Counted from the first letter of the stretch, positions 19,839-30,070 are shown. The stretch is 64,000 bases of DNA from Myxococcus sp. RHSTA-1-4 (GCF_020037125.1 NZ_JAIQDG010000001.1:186001-250000), one strand, 5' to 3'. Made by a program: numbers and translations. Notes: generated by a model not told the origin, from the sequence alone.

Positions 19839-20635
19839 GCCCGCCCCTGCGTGTCCTCGTCGCCGACGATGAGCTGCTCGCCCGCAAGCGCCTGTCGCGC
19901 CTGCTGACCGCCCTCCCCGGCGTGGAGGTGTGTGGCGAGGCCGCGGACGGCGAGGCCGTCCTCACCGCGGTGCGCGCCGGCGGCGTGGACGTGGTGCTGC
20001 TGGACATCCACATGCCCGGCCTCAGCGGCCTGGACGCCCTGGCCCTGTTGCCGGAAGGGCGCCCGCGCGTCATCCTCTGCACCGCCCACGCCGAGCACGC
20101 CGTGGACGCCTTCAACCATGGCGCCGTGGACTACGTCCTCAAGCCCGTGGAGCCCGCGCGCCTGCAGAAGGCGCTGGAGCGCGCGCGCTCGCGCATGGAG
20201 GCCGCGCCGGCCCCGAGGGAGTCCGCGAAGGCCGAGGCACAGGCCCCCGCCGAGCGCCCCGGAAGCGGCACCGTGGCGCGGGGGCTGGCGCGGCTGCCCA
20301 TCCCCACGCGCCAGGGCATCGTCCTGGTGGACCCGGAGACGATTTCCCACGCGGCGCTGGAGGACGAGCTGGTGACGGTGTTCACCGGACAGGGCGACTT
20401 CCTCACCGACTTCACCCTCAACGAGCTGGCGGAGAAGCTGCCCCCGGAGCGCTTCCACCGCGTCCACCGCCGCGCGCTGCTCAACCTCTCGCACGTCACC
20501 CGGCTGGAGCCGCTGGAGACGGGCGGCTACCTGGCGCGCACCGCCCGGGGCCACACGGTGGAGGTGAGCCGCCAGTCCGCGCGCGAGCTGCGACGCATGC
20601 TCGGCCTGCGCAAGAGCGCCGAGGACGAGGGCTGA
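19835..20635 (+). CDS. LytTR-family response regulator
   Basis: A 266-residue regulator with an N-terminal receiver domain (acidic pocket Asp11-Asp12, phospho-acceptor Asp57 in 'VVLLDIHMPG', Lys in 'YVLKPVE'), a Pro/Ala-rich linker, and a C-terminal LytTR DNA-binding domain ('FLTDFTLNELAEKLPPERFHRVHRRALLN'). It starts with GTG inside the kinase stop. Cognate partner of the upstream LytS-like kinase. Target genes are not evident. Confidence 0.92.
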   Translation: MSPPLRVLVADDELLARKRLSRLLTALPGVEVCGEAADGEAVLTAVRAGGVDVVLLDIHMPGLSGLDALALLPEGRPRVILCTAHAEHAVDAFNHGAVDYVLKPVEPARLQKALERARSRMEAAPAPRESAKAEAQAPAERPGSGTVARGLARLPIPTRQGIVLVDPETISHAALEDELVTVFTGQGDFLTDFTLNELAEKLPPERFHRVHRRALLNLSHVTRLEPLETGGYLARTARGHTVEVSRQSARELRRMLGLRKSAEDEG

Positions 20636-20848
20636 GGCCCCACCACGCACCCTGTCGGGAGAGTCCCCGCGAGCGGGGCGTGAAGCCGGCCGCGGCGTGA
20701 GAGGGCCTCCGTTGCCCCTCTCCTCGGGCGCCCGCGCTCCGCTGCTTCCGCGCTGGCCCGCCTGCGGCCACTTCACTTCACTTCATCCTGCTTGCACTGC
20801 CGTACCGCCAGCCCCCGCCGCGACCGGCCTCGCGGCCCGCGCGTCACC

Positions 20849-21676
20849 TCAGTCCACGCTCACTTCGATGTAGATGACCTTCTCGCCCTCGTTGCGCGCG
20901 AAGACGACGGTGCCGTTCTCCGTCCACCGCGGCGAGTGCCCCACACCCAGGCTGTACGCCGACTGCACCTCGAGCGAGCGGCTGAAGTCGATGACGCGCA
21001 CGTCGCCGTTGGTCAGGCTGGTGGTGCTGTAGACGATGAGGCGGCGCTGGTTGTCCGGCGACCACTGCACCGTGCCGCTCGACGCGGGGTTGGGAACGAG
21101 GGACGCGCCCTCCACCTGGACCTGGGCCCCGTTCGTCAACTGATGCAGGCCGGTGCCGTTCTCCCGCACCGCCCAGAGCGACGGCGTCCCCGAGCGCAGC
21201 GTGGACTGGAACAGCAGGCTGCGCCCGTCCGGCGTCCAGACCGGCTCGACGTCGTCGTAGCCGCGCGTCAGCTGCTGGACGAGGCCGGACTTCAGGTCGA
21301 ACACGTGCAGGTCCGCGCGCACCACCGGGTCACCCGCCTTGTACGTGTCCGGCAGCTTCGAGTACGCCACCTGGCGGCCATCCGGAGACATCACCGGAGC
21401 GCCGCTGCGCTGCGCGAGCATCCGCGTGCTCCCGTCGCTGGCCACCGCGTACAGCGTCAGGGACGTCGTCTGATACACGATGAGACGGCGCTCGGCGACG
21501 AGGGCCTCGTCGGACGACGACGCGTTCAGCTGCCGCGACTCCACCGCGTACGGCTCGGCGGCTCCCTGGGCTTCCGTCCCCCCCGGCTCGCCGCAACCCG
21601 CGAGCGCCAGAGAAGAAGCCATCCACATCGCGAGGGTCCTTCGGGTGAGGCGACTACGGACTTCGGTTGGATGCAT
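20849..21676 (-). CDS. TolB-like beta-propeller lipoprotein
   Basis: A 275-residue predicted lipoprotein with the lipobox LAGC in 'SSLALAGCGEPG'. WD40-like (PD40/TolB) blades follow: 'APVMSPDGRQVAYSKLPD', 'EPVWTPDGRSLLFQSTL', 'TVQWSPDNQRRLIVYST', 'SPRWTENGTVVFARN'. The start is supported by an AGAGGA ribosome-binding site. It probably acts as a surface or periplasmic binding scaffold; no enzyme domain is attached. It runs in the same direction as the Tyr/Glu-rich lipoprotein gene, 108 bp downstream of that gene's stop. Confidence 0.75.
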   Translation of the reverse strand: MHPTEVRSRLTRRTLAMWMASSLALAGCGEPGGTEAQGAAEPYAVESRQLNASSSDEALVAERRLIVYQTTSLTLYAVASDGSTRMLAQRSGAPVMSPDGRQVAYSKLPDTYKAGDPVVRADLHVFDLKSGLVQQLTRGYDDVEPVWTPDGRSLLFQSTLRSGTPSLWAVRENGTGLHQLTNGAQVQVEGASLVPNPASSGTVQWSPDNQRRLIVYSTTSLTNGDVRVIDFSRSLEVQSAYSLGVGHSPRWTENGTVVFARNEGEKVIYIEVSVD

Positions 21677-21784
21677 ACGGTCCTCTGGGTGGAAATGTCG
21701 TGGGTATTTCACGTCAGATTTCCCGAACAATCCATACAGTCTCGAATGACACCGGCACCTGGCCAACGCACGCCGCACACCGCG

Positions 21785-23206
21785 TCATTGTGACGCGAAG
21801 AGCGATGGCACCCGCGCCGCATCATCCCCAAGGATTTCCGACAGAACCTGGTAAGCAGGAGTAGGGAGCGTGGTGCCCGCGCGTGCACAGCGGGCCGCGT
21901 CATCCAAGGTGAGTGCGGGCGTGGAGCAGTAGGACTCGCGCCAGTGCTCCACGAGCCGCTTCGAGAAGAGCGCGCCCATGGCCTCCACCCGCGCATCGGC
22001 CCAGGCGTGGGGTGGTGTGAAGCTCACCCGCTTCGGCGTGACGTGGGCGTCATGGAAGGTGACGTCGTGCTCGTAGCCGGACTCGGAGAACTGGTCCTCC
22101 AGGACGGCGGTGACGGGGCCGCGCCGCGAGTCCAGCACCCCGGAGGAGGACAGGGCCAGCCGGTGGTCCACCGACAGGCGCAGCGCGCGGTACTCGAAGG
22201 TCCTCGCCACGTCGCGGTACTTCGTGACGGGCACGGTATAGGTGCGGGTGTACTTGCGGACCTTCTTGACGGTGCGCGTCTTCTTCTCGCCCTTGCTGTC
22301 CGTGTACTCCTCCTCCTCCGTGTAGGGCTCTTCAATCGTCTGCGTGCGTTCCTCGTGGTCCGTGTACGGCACCTTCTCGGTGTACGGCGCGGTGAGCTCC
22401 ACGTTCTGACTGTCCTTGCGCGTGGAGAAGCGCCCCGCCAGGGAGAAGTCCACCCGGGAGGTGGCGCCGGGAGAGAACCAGGGCGAGGACTCGAAGGCCC
22501 GCGTCAGCCTGTCGCGCAGGAGGTCCAGTTGCGCGGGCCCGAAGCCGTCCACGTCGCCGGAGAACCCGGGAGGGCCGAAGAGCTCCGGAGCCGGAGGGGG
22601 CTGGGGCGCGTACTCCCGCCAGCGGCCGCAGTAGCGGAAGACCAGCTCCTTCCAGTGCGGGGCATCCTCCGAGGAGACGCCCCTCAGCCGCTGGCAGGTC
22701 TCCTTGCCGCTCTGGAGCACCACGCTCTCCATCTCCCGCTGGATGACGGCCATCTCCCGGTGCGCCAGCAGCGGCCGCTTCCGGACGAGGGCGTGCTCCG
22801 CCGTCAGTGCCAGCCCCTGCCGGGCCGGGGCGCCGATGAGCTGGCGCAGGTGCTGGTGCGTTCCGCCCATCTCCTCCAGCAGGGAGCTCTCCAGCGCGCC
22901 GTTCAACTTGGAGTTCCACTCGGCCCGGTGGTCGAGGAAGCGCAGCAGATGGTCCTCCGCGTTCTCGTCCTTGCCCTCCATGCGGTAGCGCCGGGCGTTG
23001 CCCAACAGCTGCTCCAGCGCCTTCCAGCGCAGGTCATCGCGGACGGTGACCAGCTCCTGCTCGTAGGGGCTCTTGCGGACGAGGTCGTCGTAGAGGGCGG
23101 CGGCCTCGACGAACTGGCCCTTGCGGGCCAGGTCATCGGCGCGGCCGCGCAGGGTGGTGCAGGCGCTCAACAGCAGCAGGGGCAGCAATCGGAGGAGTCG
23201 GACCAT
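21785..23206 (-). CDS. Hypothetical lipoprotein with Tyr/Thr/Glu-rich repetitive segment
   Basis: A 473-residue lipoprotein: a very short signal peptide with lipobox LLSAC, an alpha-helical, TPR-like N-terminal half ('GQFVEAAALYDDLVRKSPYEQEL'), and a beta-rich C-terminal half. Around the middle lies a striking charged, Tyr-rich stretch whose units read 'PYTEKVPYTDHEERTQ', 'EPYTEEEEYTDSKGEK' and 'RKYTRTYTVPVTKYRD', first acidic and then basic. An ATG six codons upstream (23224) is an alternative start. No known family is recognised. Confidence 0.7.
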   Translation of the reverse strand: MVRLLRLLPLLLLSACTTLRGRADDLARKGQFVEAAALYDDLVRKSPYEQELVTVRDDLRWKALEQLLGNARRYRMEGKDENAEDHLLRFLDHRAEWNSKLNGALESSLLEEMGGTHQHLRQLIGAPARQGLALTAEHALVRKRPLLAHREMAVIQREMESVVLQSGKETCQRLRGVSSEDAPHWKELVFRYCGRWREYAPQPPPAPELFGPPGFSGDVDGFGPAQLDLLRDRLTRAFESSPWFSPGATSRVDFSLAGRFSTRKDSQNVELTAPYTEKVPYTDHEERTQTIEEPYTEEEEYTDSKGEKKTRTVKKVRKYTRTYTVPVTKYRDVARTFEYRALRLSVDHRLALSSSGVLDSRRGPVTAVLEDQFSESGYEHDVTFHDAHVTPKRVSFTPPHAWADARVEAMGALFSKRLVEHWRESYCSTPALTLDDAARCARAGTTLPTPAYQVLSEILGDDAARVPSLFASQ

Positions 23207-23329
23207 GCGTGGCCGGGAGGTCATTCGGGTCGGAGCAGGTGCACAGCCAGCCCGCTGACGCACCCGGCGCGCGGATATTCACCGCGATGCGCAATCCGCC
23301 GCAATCCGCTTCGTGACGGAGGACGCGGC

Positions 23330-24820
23330 CTACTCCACCGGCCAGGTATGGACGGGCTCTCCCGAGTCCGCGTGGCGCAGGTAGCGCTCCAGCATGGCCG
23401 CCAGCGCGTCCCACCGGGGCATGTGGGACTCCAGGTGGGCCAGCATCCGCCACTGCCAGCGAGCCCCCGTGCGCCGCAGGGCCACGCGCCGCTCGATGAC
23501 GGCCAGCAGGGCGTCCGCCTCGGCCGCGTCCACCCCGGCCGCCACCAGTCCCCGCCGCGCCACCGGCAGCAGCCGGGGCACCAGCTCCACCACCGGCACG
23601 GGACGGGGGCTGGGCGCCGCGTCCGCGGGCCACAGCAGCTCCGCGTCCAGGCCCTGCCGTGCCGCGCGGATGAAGTTGCCGGAGGCATGGACGAAGGGCA
23701 GCGCGGGCAGGAGCGCGTCCACCTGCTCCGCCAGCGCCAGCGTCAGGCCGTACAGGAAGGCGCCGTTGGCCACCATGTCCACCACCGAGGGCCCCGCGGG
23801 CAGGGCACGCAGCTCGATGCGCAGGTGGCCGGAGTCCTTGGGGTCGTAGATGGCCCGGTTCCACGTCCATACGGTGCTCTGGTGCAGCCGCAGCTCGTCC
23901 AGCCCCGGAAGCCCGCCCGCCTTCACGCACTCCAGCGGCGACTCGCGCCCCAGCACCGGCAGCAGCGGCGGGTGCAGCGCCACCGACTCGGCGAACAGCT
24001 CATGGGCGCCCTCGCGCACCCAGCCGTGCCCGAAGGACACGCGCGCGTGCGGCTGGAAGCCCCCCTCGCCCGGCTCGCCCCGGTCATCCACCGCCTGGCG
24101 GAAGAGCGCCACCCGCGTCTCGTCCCACAGCCGCCGTCCGAGGAAGAGCGGCGAGTTTCCGGACACCGCCAGCACCGGCGCCGTGGCGAGCTGCGCCGCG
24201 TTGTACGTCCGCGCGAAGTCACCGGGTGCGACCCGCAGGTGGTACTGGAGCGACGTGTTGGCCCCCTCCAGCGTCACGTTGTCCCAGCTGAGCGCCAGCG
24301 AGTCCTCCGGCCCATGGATGGACACCTGGAAGGGCGAGGCGCGGCGGGCGCGGATGGCGGCCGACAGCGCGCGGTAGCGGGGCAGCCCCGTCAACGCGCC
24401 GCTGCCCAGGTCCGCCTCGCGCAGCGTGGGGAGGATGCCGATGACGGCCACCCGCGCGCCCTGCGTGGCCGCCGCGCGCCGCACCTCGCCCAGCGTGTCC
24501 TCGAACTCCGCGCGCAGCGCGGTGAAGGGCTGGCCGGCCAGCGGCCCCGGGCGCAGGTTGACCTCCAGGTTGAAGCGGTCCAGCTCCAGCGTCACCCGCG
24601 GGTCCATCGTCCGCGCCAGCACCTGCCGGTTCACCGGCAGCGGGAAGCCCGCGGCGTCCACGAGATGCAATTCCAGCTCCGCGCCGATGGTGCACCGGCC
24701 CACCCCGAAGCCCGGACGCGCCAGCAGCACGCGCAGCGCCTCCAGGCTCTCCTTCAGCCGCCGGGCGAAGCGCTCGTAGTCCTCCGGATGGAACTCCTCC
24801 TGCTGGATGGCCAGACCCAT
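23330..24820 (-). CDS. Glutamate-cysteine ligase family 2 (GCS2/YbdK-like) protein
   Basis: A 496-residue ATP-grasp-like ligase of the GCS2 family, recognised from 'FGVGRCTIGAELELHLVD' near residue 40, 'DRFNLEVNLRPGPL', and the C-terminal 'HLRIELRALPAGPSVVDMVANGAFLYGL'. Members join glutamate to an amine or cysteine; the exact acceptor cannot be read here. It is longer than YbdK (about 370 residues) because of a C-terminal helical extension. Divergent from rlmN. Confidence 0.8.
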   Translation of the reverse strand: MGLAIQQEEFHPEDYERFARRLKESLEALRVLLARPGFGVGRCTIGAELELHLVDAAGFPLPVNRQVLARTMDPRVTLELDRFNLEVNLRPGPLAGQPFTALRAEFEDTLGEVRRAAATQGARVAVIGILPTLREADLGSGALTGLPRYRALSAAIRARRASPFQVSIHGPEDSLALSWDNVTLEGANTSLQYHLRVAPGDFARTYNAAQLATAPVLAVSGNSPLFLGRRLWDETRVALFRQAVDDRGEPGEGGFQPHARVSFGHGWVREGAHELFAESVALHPPLLPVLGRESPLECVKAGGLPGLDELRLHQSTVWTWNRAIYDPKDSGHLRIELRALPAGPSVVDMVANGAFLYGLTLALAEQVDALLPALPFVHASGNFIRAARQGLDAELLWPADAAPSPRPVPVVELVPRLLPVARRGLVAAGVDAAEADALLAVIERRVALRRTGARWQWRMLAHLESHMPRWDALAAMLERYLRHADSGEPVHTWPVE

Positions 24821-24957
24821 ATGGGCTCACGTTGCGCATGGCCGCCTGCCCATGCACCGCGACGAAGGGGCTCGCCGGCCCGCCCGCCCCCCTCTCCCTT
24901 CAGGTATGCCGCCCCCGGACGGCAGATGCACGCCCGCCGGGTGTGTTATCTCCGTCC

Positions 24958-26043
<1,086 letters not shown>

Positions 26044-26259
26044 GTCCGGTGGCGCGGAGCGCGTTGGAAGCCCACGCGCGTGTCACCCGCCTCCGTTAAC
26101 GTCCGCCGCGGCGCGCGCAAGTGCGGGTCCGGCACCACACCCGCCACGTGTGGGCGTCCTGTCGGCGACGGACGTCCGGGGTGAAAGCGGCGGGCCCCCC
26201 TTGCACGCGACATGGACGTGGGCACATTCTTTCCATCGGCTTCCCCGGGGAGGTGGGCG

Positions 26260-26637
26260 ATGCTTTCCATTCAGGAGCACGCGACGCTGGATGAAGCGAG
26301 CAGCGACCTGCTCGACTTCATCCTCGAGCCGGCCAACTGGCTTTCGGTGGCACAGACGGACCCGGCCGCATGGCCCGGTCAGAACGCGGTGTACCAGCGC
26401 CGCGTGGGCACCCTGCGCATCTGCGCCTCGGTAGACGTGGGCGCCACGCTGGACGTGTTCCTGCACATCGCCTTCCGCGCACCGGGCCTCACGCCGGTGA
26501 AGGCGGCGGACCACCTGGAGGGCTTCCTCAAGCAGCGCCTGCCCCTCACGCCCAACTCCGAGTGGCAGGTGGAGGTCGACGAGCGCCGGTGGATCCACTT
26601 CTCCCGGCGCTACGCGGCCCCGCACCTCAAGGCTTGA
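26260..26637 (+). CDS. Small hypothetical protein
   Basis: A 125-residue soluble protein whose start is fixed by a GGGGAGG ribosome-binding site 6 bp upstream. It has no signal peptide and no recognised motif. Alternating strands and helices ('LRICASVDVGATLDVFLHIAF') suggest a small alpha/beta fold. Its 3' end overlaps the convergent cyclase gene by 11 bp. Confidence 0.65.
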   Translation: MLSIQEHATLDEASSDLLDFILEPANWLSVAQTDPAAWPGQNAVYQRRVGTLRICASVDVGATLDVFLHIAFRAPGLTPVKAADHLEGFLKQRLPLTPNSEWQVEVDERRWIHFSRRYAAPHLKA

Positions 26638-28252
26638 GCGGCATCAACTGGTAGTGGCGCAGCGGCTGCGCCACGTTCTTCACGGGCGTCTCCGTCAGCG
26701 GTCCGAAGCGCAGGCCCTGGAAGAAAGGCTCGCGTGAGCCGCTCAGCACCTCGCGCACGCTCTCCATCACCAGCGTCTCCCGGAAGCCCGCCAGCGACTG
26801 CAGGCGCGCCGTCTGGTTCATGCCGCTGGAGAAGGCCGTGTACTGCCGGTTCGGCCCGAAGAGGCCGCAGTTGGCGTTGGCCAGGTTGACACCCACGGCC
26901 ACACCCAGCCCGGGCAGCTTCACCCGCTGGCACAGCGCGGCCACCTCCTCGCGCGCGCCGAGCGACGCGGTGAAGGCCTGGATGTCGCACGCCGCGCGCA
27001 CCGCGGCCTGCGCGCGCTCCAGCCGGGTGGACTTGAAGAAGGGCGGGCCGAAGAGGCCGATGACGCAGTCGCCCACCATCTTGTCGAACACGCCGCCGTG
27101 CTCCCAGATGCAGCCCACGGCGCGCTGGCTCCACTCGTCCACGAAGCGGCCGATGTTGCGCGGGCTGTCGAAGCCCTGCTCGCAGATGCGGGTGAAGCCG
27201 TTGATGTCCGCGAAGAGGATGCCCACCTCCTGGTCCTGCGCGCGCAGATGCTGGGCGTAGTTCGGGTCCTGCAGGAGCGCGTCGATGGCGGCGTTGGGGA
27301 AGAACTGCGACAGGTGGATGCGCTCGCGGTTGTAGTCCAGCAGGCGCTGGCTGAGCGTGGAGGCCAGCACCCGGATGAGGTCCATGGCGTAGGCGGAGAA
27401 GCCCTCGTCGCTCCAGATGACGATTTTGCCCAGCGGCTCGCTGGTGGCCGCGCCGGAGATGAGCACCGCCTCGGTGGTGCGGCCGCCGAAGAGCTGCCTC
27501 AAGGAGGACTCCTCGCCCGCCAGCAGCCGGGGGCCGTGCTGGCGGATGGCCTTCTCCAGCAGCGGGCTGGGCTGCTCCCCGCTCTCGAACTCCAGATGTC
27601 CGTTGCGGTACGTGCGGTAGTGCAGCAGGTGGGGCTGCACCGCGTCGCGGTACAGGAGGAGGAAGCCCGGCAGCCGCACGCGCTGCGACAGCGTCAGCAC
27701 CGCCTGGTCCATGCCCGCCTCGAAGACGGGGTTGGCCAGGTGCGCGTTGCACTGGAGGATGAGCTGGTGCTTCTCCGACGCGGTGTGGACGAGGCACAGC
27801 ACCGTGTCGAGCTGCTCGGCGATGGTGTCCAGCACGCGCAAGAGCCGCGCGGAGGCCTCGGGCGAGGTGTGGTCTCCCGCGAAGAGCATGCCGAAGGTGC
27901 CCACGCGCGTGCCGGCCACGTCCAGCGGCTGGGTGACGAGCGTGTCCTCCCCCAGGCGCCGCGCGCCGGAGAGGCCCTCCAGGAGCGAGCCGGGGAAGCA
28001 GTCTCCCCAGTCACCCTCGCTCCACGTCCGCTCCACCAGCTCCTCGTCCCGGGTGGTGACGGCCATGGCCCGCGCGCCGGCCAGCTTGAGGACGGGCGGG
28101 AAGCAGCGCCGGAAGGACTGGCTGAGGTTCTCCCGCTCGCGGAGGCTCTCCTCGAGGAGGTCGTCCACGGCGCGCTGGAGCGTGCGGAGCGCCTTGTACT
28201 CCTCCAGGGTGATTTCGGCGGGCGACGGGTGTGGGTGCGGCGCGGTCGGCAT
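26627..28252 (-). CDS. Class III adenylate/guanylate cyclase with GAF-like sensor region
   Basis: A 541-residue soluble protein. The first 330 residues contain a coiled start and one or two GAF-like domains ('GARAMAVTTRDEELVERTW', 'SEPLGKIVIWSDEGFSAYAMDLIRVLASTL'). The C-terminal catalytic domain shows the first metal Asp in 'ILFADINGFTRI', the second in 'FDKMVGDCVIGLFGPP', and the transition-state Asn and Arg in 'GMNQTARLQSLAG', so it should be active in making a cyclic nucleotide. Ligand and product specificity are uncertain. Confidence 0.85.
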   Translation of the reverse strand: MPTAPHPHPSPAEITLEEYKALRTLQRAVDDLLEESLRERENLSQSFRRCFPPVLKLAGARAMAVTTRDEELVERTWSEGDWGDCFPGSLLEGLSGARRLGEDTLVTQPLDVAGTRVGTFGMLFAGDHTSPEASARLLRVLDTIAEQLDTVLCLVHTASEKHQLILQCNAHLANPVFEAGMDQAVLTLSQRVRLPGFLLLYRDAVQPHLLHYRTYRNGHLEFESGEQPSPLLEKAIRQHGPRLLAGEESSLRQLFGGRTTEAVLISGAATSEPLGKIVIWSDEGFSAYAMDLIRVLASTLSQRLLDYNRERIHLSQFFPNAAIDALLQDPNYAQHLRAQDQEVGILFADINGFTRICEQGFDSPRNIGRFVDEWSQRAVGCIWEHGGVFDKMVGDCVIGLFGPPFFKSTRLERAQAAVRAACDIQAFTASLGAREEVAALCQRVKLPGLGVAVGVNLANANCGLFGPNRQYTAFSSGMNQTARLQSLAGFRETLVMESVREVLSGSREPFFQGLRFGPLTETPVKNVAQPLRHYQLMPLKP

Positions 28253-28285
28253 GGCGGCGTTTCTACCGCCGCCGGGCCGGTGCTG

Positions 28286-29140
28286 TCACAGGGCGGGTGT
28301 GTGCGGCCGGCCACCCACCACCTGCCCCCCGGCCACTTCGATGAGCCAGTAGCCCTCGTGGCCGGCCTCGGTGGAGGAGCCGGCGCCGAAGAGGTGGGGG
28401 CGGTCGGCGGTGGCCGGGTGGTGGTAGCGCTCGTGGATGTGGCCGTGGAGGACGGCGAAGCGCGGGCCGGGGAGCAGGCGCAGCAGGGCGTCCGCGTCCC
28501 GGAGTCCGTGATTCCACCGGTCCGCGCGACCCTTGCGGGTGCGGGGCGCGTGGTGGACGGTGACGAGCACCGCGCGGCCGTCCAGGCGGGGGTCCTTCAG
28601 CATGGCCGCCAGGCCTTCGAGCTGGGCCTCGCCGATGACGCCGTAGGGGAAGGCGGGCAGCGGGGCCCTCCGGGTGGACAGCAGGCCCACCACGGCGGCC
28701 TCGTCTCCAACGAGCCGGACGAAGGGATACGCGCCCTCCCGGCGGTACTCGGGCATGTCGCTCTGGAGCAGTTGGCCGAAGTGGCGCGCGAAGCGGTCCC
28801 TGCGAATGCTGCCAGGGGTGAAGACGTCATGGTTGCCGGGGACGATGGTGCAGCGGCTCGGGTCCTCCGCCAGCGGGCCCAGCGCCCGCCGGGCGCCCGC
28901 GAACTCGCCGTCGAGGGCGTAGGCGGTGAGGTCGCCGGAGAGGACGACATGGTCCACCCCGTGCGTCTCCGCCTCGTGGGCGATGGTGGAGAGGACCTGG
29001 GGCGCGCGGGCGTACCGCTTCGCACGGCCGCCCGCGGTCAGCTCGACCAGGGCAAACCAGCGCCGCCAGCCGAGCCGAAGCAGGGAGAGCGCACGATAGT
29101 CCTCGGTGATGTGGACGTCGGAGCAGTGGAGGATGTGCAT
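28286..29140 (-). CDS. Calcineurin-like metallophosphoesterase
   Basis: A 284-residue enzyme with the full metal-binding set: 'CSDVHI' near the N-terminus, 'SGDLTAYAL', 'PGNHDVF', 'VTVHHAP' and 'LHGHIHERYHHP'. Members hydrolyse phosphodiesters or phosphomonoesters, including cyclic nucleotides (CpdA-like). It lies 33 bp downstream of nothing in its own direction but directly precedes the cyclase gene, so a link to cyclic-nucleotide turnover is possible though unproven. The ATG at 29138-29140 puts the first motif at residue 7, the family norm. Confidence 0.88.
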   Translation of the reverse strand: MHILHCSDVHITEDYRALSLLRLGWRRWFALVELTAGGRAKRYARAPQVLSTIAHEAETHGVDHVVLSGDLTAYALDGEFAGARRALGPLAEDPSRCTIVPGNHDVFTPGSIRRDRFARHFGQLLQSDMPEYRREGAYPFVRLVGDEAAVVGLLSTRRAPLPAFPYGVIGEAQLEGLAAMLKDPRLDGRAVLVTVHHAPRTRKGRADRWNHGLRDADALLRLLPGPRFAVLHGHIHERYHHPATADRPHLFGAGSSTEAGHEGYWLIEVAGGQVVGGRPHTPAL

Positions 29141-29215
29141 CGAGATGTTCCGGCTGGGCAACGGCCGGCCAGGGGCCGACATTCTCCCAGATGCCGGACG
29201 GGGGGAAGCGATTCG

Positions 29216-29651
29216 TCAGGGGCCCGCTACATCACTCCCGGCATCGGGCATCGGGAATGAAGCAGGGATGCCCGCGTCCCCCGGGACGGGTGCTGAAAGC
29301 ACTCCACGGACTCGCAGGCTCGCCGTGCTCCCGTCACGCGCATGGAACCTGAGCTCCGCCTCGATGCACGTCACCTCCGGTCCGTTGAGCCCTTTCGATG
29401 AGCCGCCTGTCCAGGAGGAGGTTGCCTTCCTCGGAGGTCACCAGCAGCCGGCCGTGGAGTGTTTGTCCGTCGAAGCGGACATCCTGAAACTCCATCCGAG
29501 CCCTCGCGGAAGGGGCGGCACCTCCATCCAGGCGCTCAGACGCGCCCGCTCCTTCCGCCGCGTTGTCAGTGACGTCTCGCCGAGGCCGAGACGCCCCCGC
29601 ACAGGCCATCAGCAACATGAGCGTGGCCGCAGTGATGACAGACGGGTTCAT
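29216..29651 (-). pseudogene. Small lipoprotein gene with an apparent +1 frameshift
   Basis: The ATG at 29649-29651 starts a lipoprotein (signal peptide ending LLMAC) that reads well to 'EEGNLLLDRRLIE'. It then shifts into a frame with A/T-ending codons and stops at 29334 (105 residues). Removing one A from the AAA run (29393-29395) restores a G/C-ending frame that continues 'GLNGPEVTCIEAELRFHARD' and ends at 29216-29218, about 144 residues in all. The start overlaps the stop of the metzincin-signature ORF (ATGA), so the two form one operon. It is either a disabled gene or a homopolymer sequencing error. Confidence 0.55.
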
Positions 29652-30070
29652 TCGCATGGGAGGTATCCATCGTCCCCGGGTACGCCGAGTCCCTGGTGGT
29701 GACGCCACCCGCAGGAATGCGCGAGTTCATGAACCATGGCCCTGGCGCGGCAAACTCGCGATGCCGGCTGTTCACACCAGTTGCTCTCCTTGGAGGGAGG
29801 GTCGCAGGAAACCGGCCTGTCAGAGAAGCGGACGACATACCCCAACGGAACGATTCCCTCTGCCTCAGCCGCCTCCCTTCACTTCCTCTGGCTCTCCTCG
29901 CTACCGCAGTTGACCTTGACTCCAGCGCACTGCATCTCCACGCACGTCCGGAGGCACACGTCGGAAATCCCCCCCGCGGCGGCCTGGCACTCCTCCACCG
30001 TGGGCAACTCGCGAGTGCGGAATGAGCCCACGCATCGAGGGAGAGGCGATGGAGACACGAATGCGTGCAT
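29648..30070 (-). pseudogene. Cys-rich protein with metzincin-type zinc motif, interrupted by an in-frame TGA
   Basis: A strong AGGAGGGGG ribosome-binding site precedes the ATG at 30068-30070. The frame encodes a 63-residue Cys-rich segment ('ECQAAAGGISDVCLRTCVEM') and stops at a TGA (29879-29881). The same frame then continues for 76 codons with 'VHELAHSCGWRHHQGLG', an exact HExxHxxGxxH metzincin zinc signature, to a TGA that overlaps the next gene (ATGA). The best reading is one 140-codon gene with a nonsense codon. No Met-turn is visible after the motif and no signal peptide is evident, so protease activity is doubtful. Two separate cistrons are the alternative. Confidence 0.5.

Noticed and set aside
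20767-20785. Tandem CACTT-type short repeat in the gap after the LytTR gene
   Set aside because: Only about three 5-bp units; too short to call a repeat element.
26627-26637. Convergent gene-end overlaps (also at 41983-42002 and 57820-57836)
   Set aside because: Short tail-to-tail overlaps are normal in compact GC-rich genomes; no sign of a functional antisense role.
29879-29881. In-frame TGA as a selenocysteine codon
   Set aside because: No conserved stem-loop resembling a bacterial SECIS element was apparent directly downstream, and the surrounding residues do not resemble known selenoproteins. A nonsense change is simpler.
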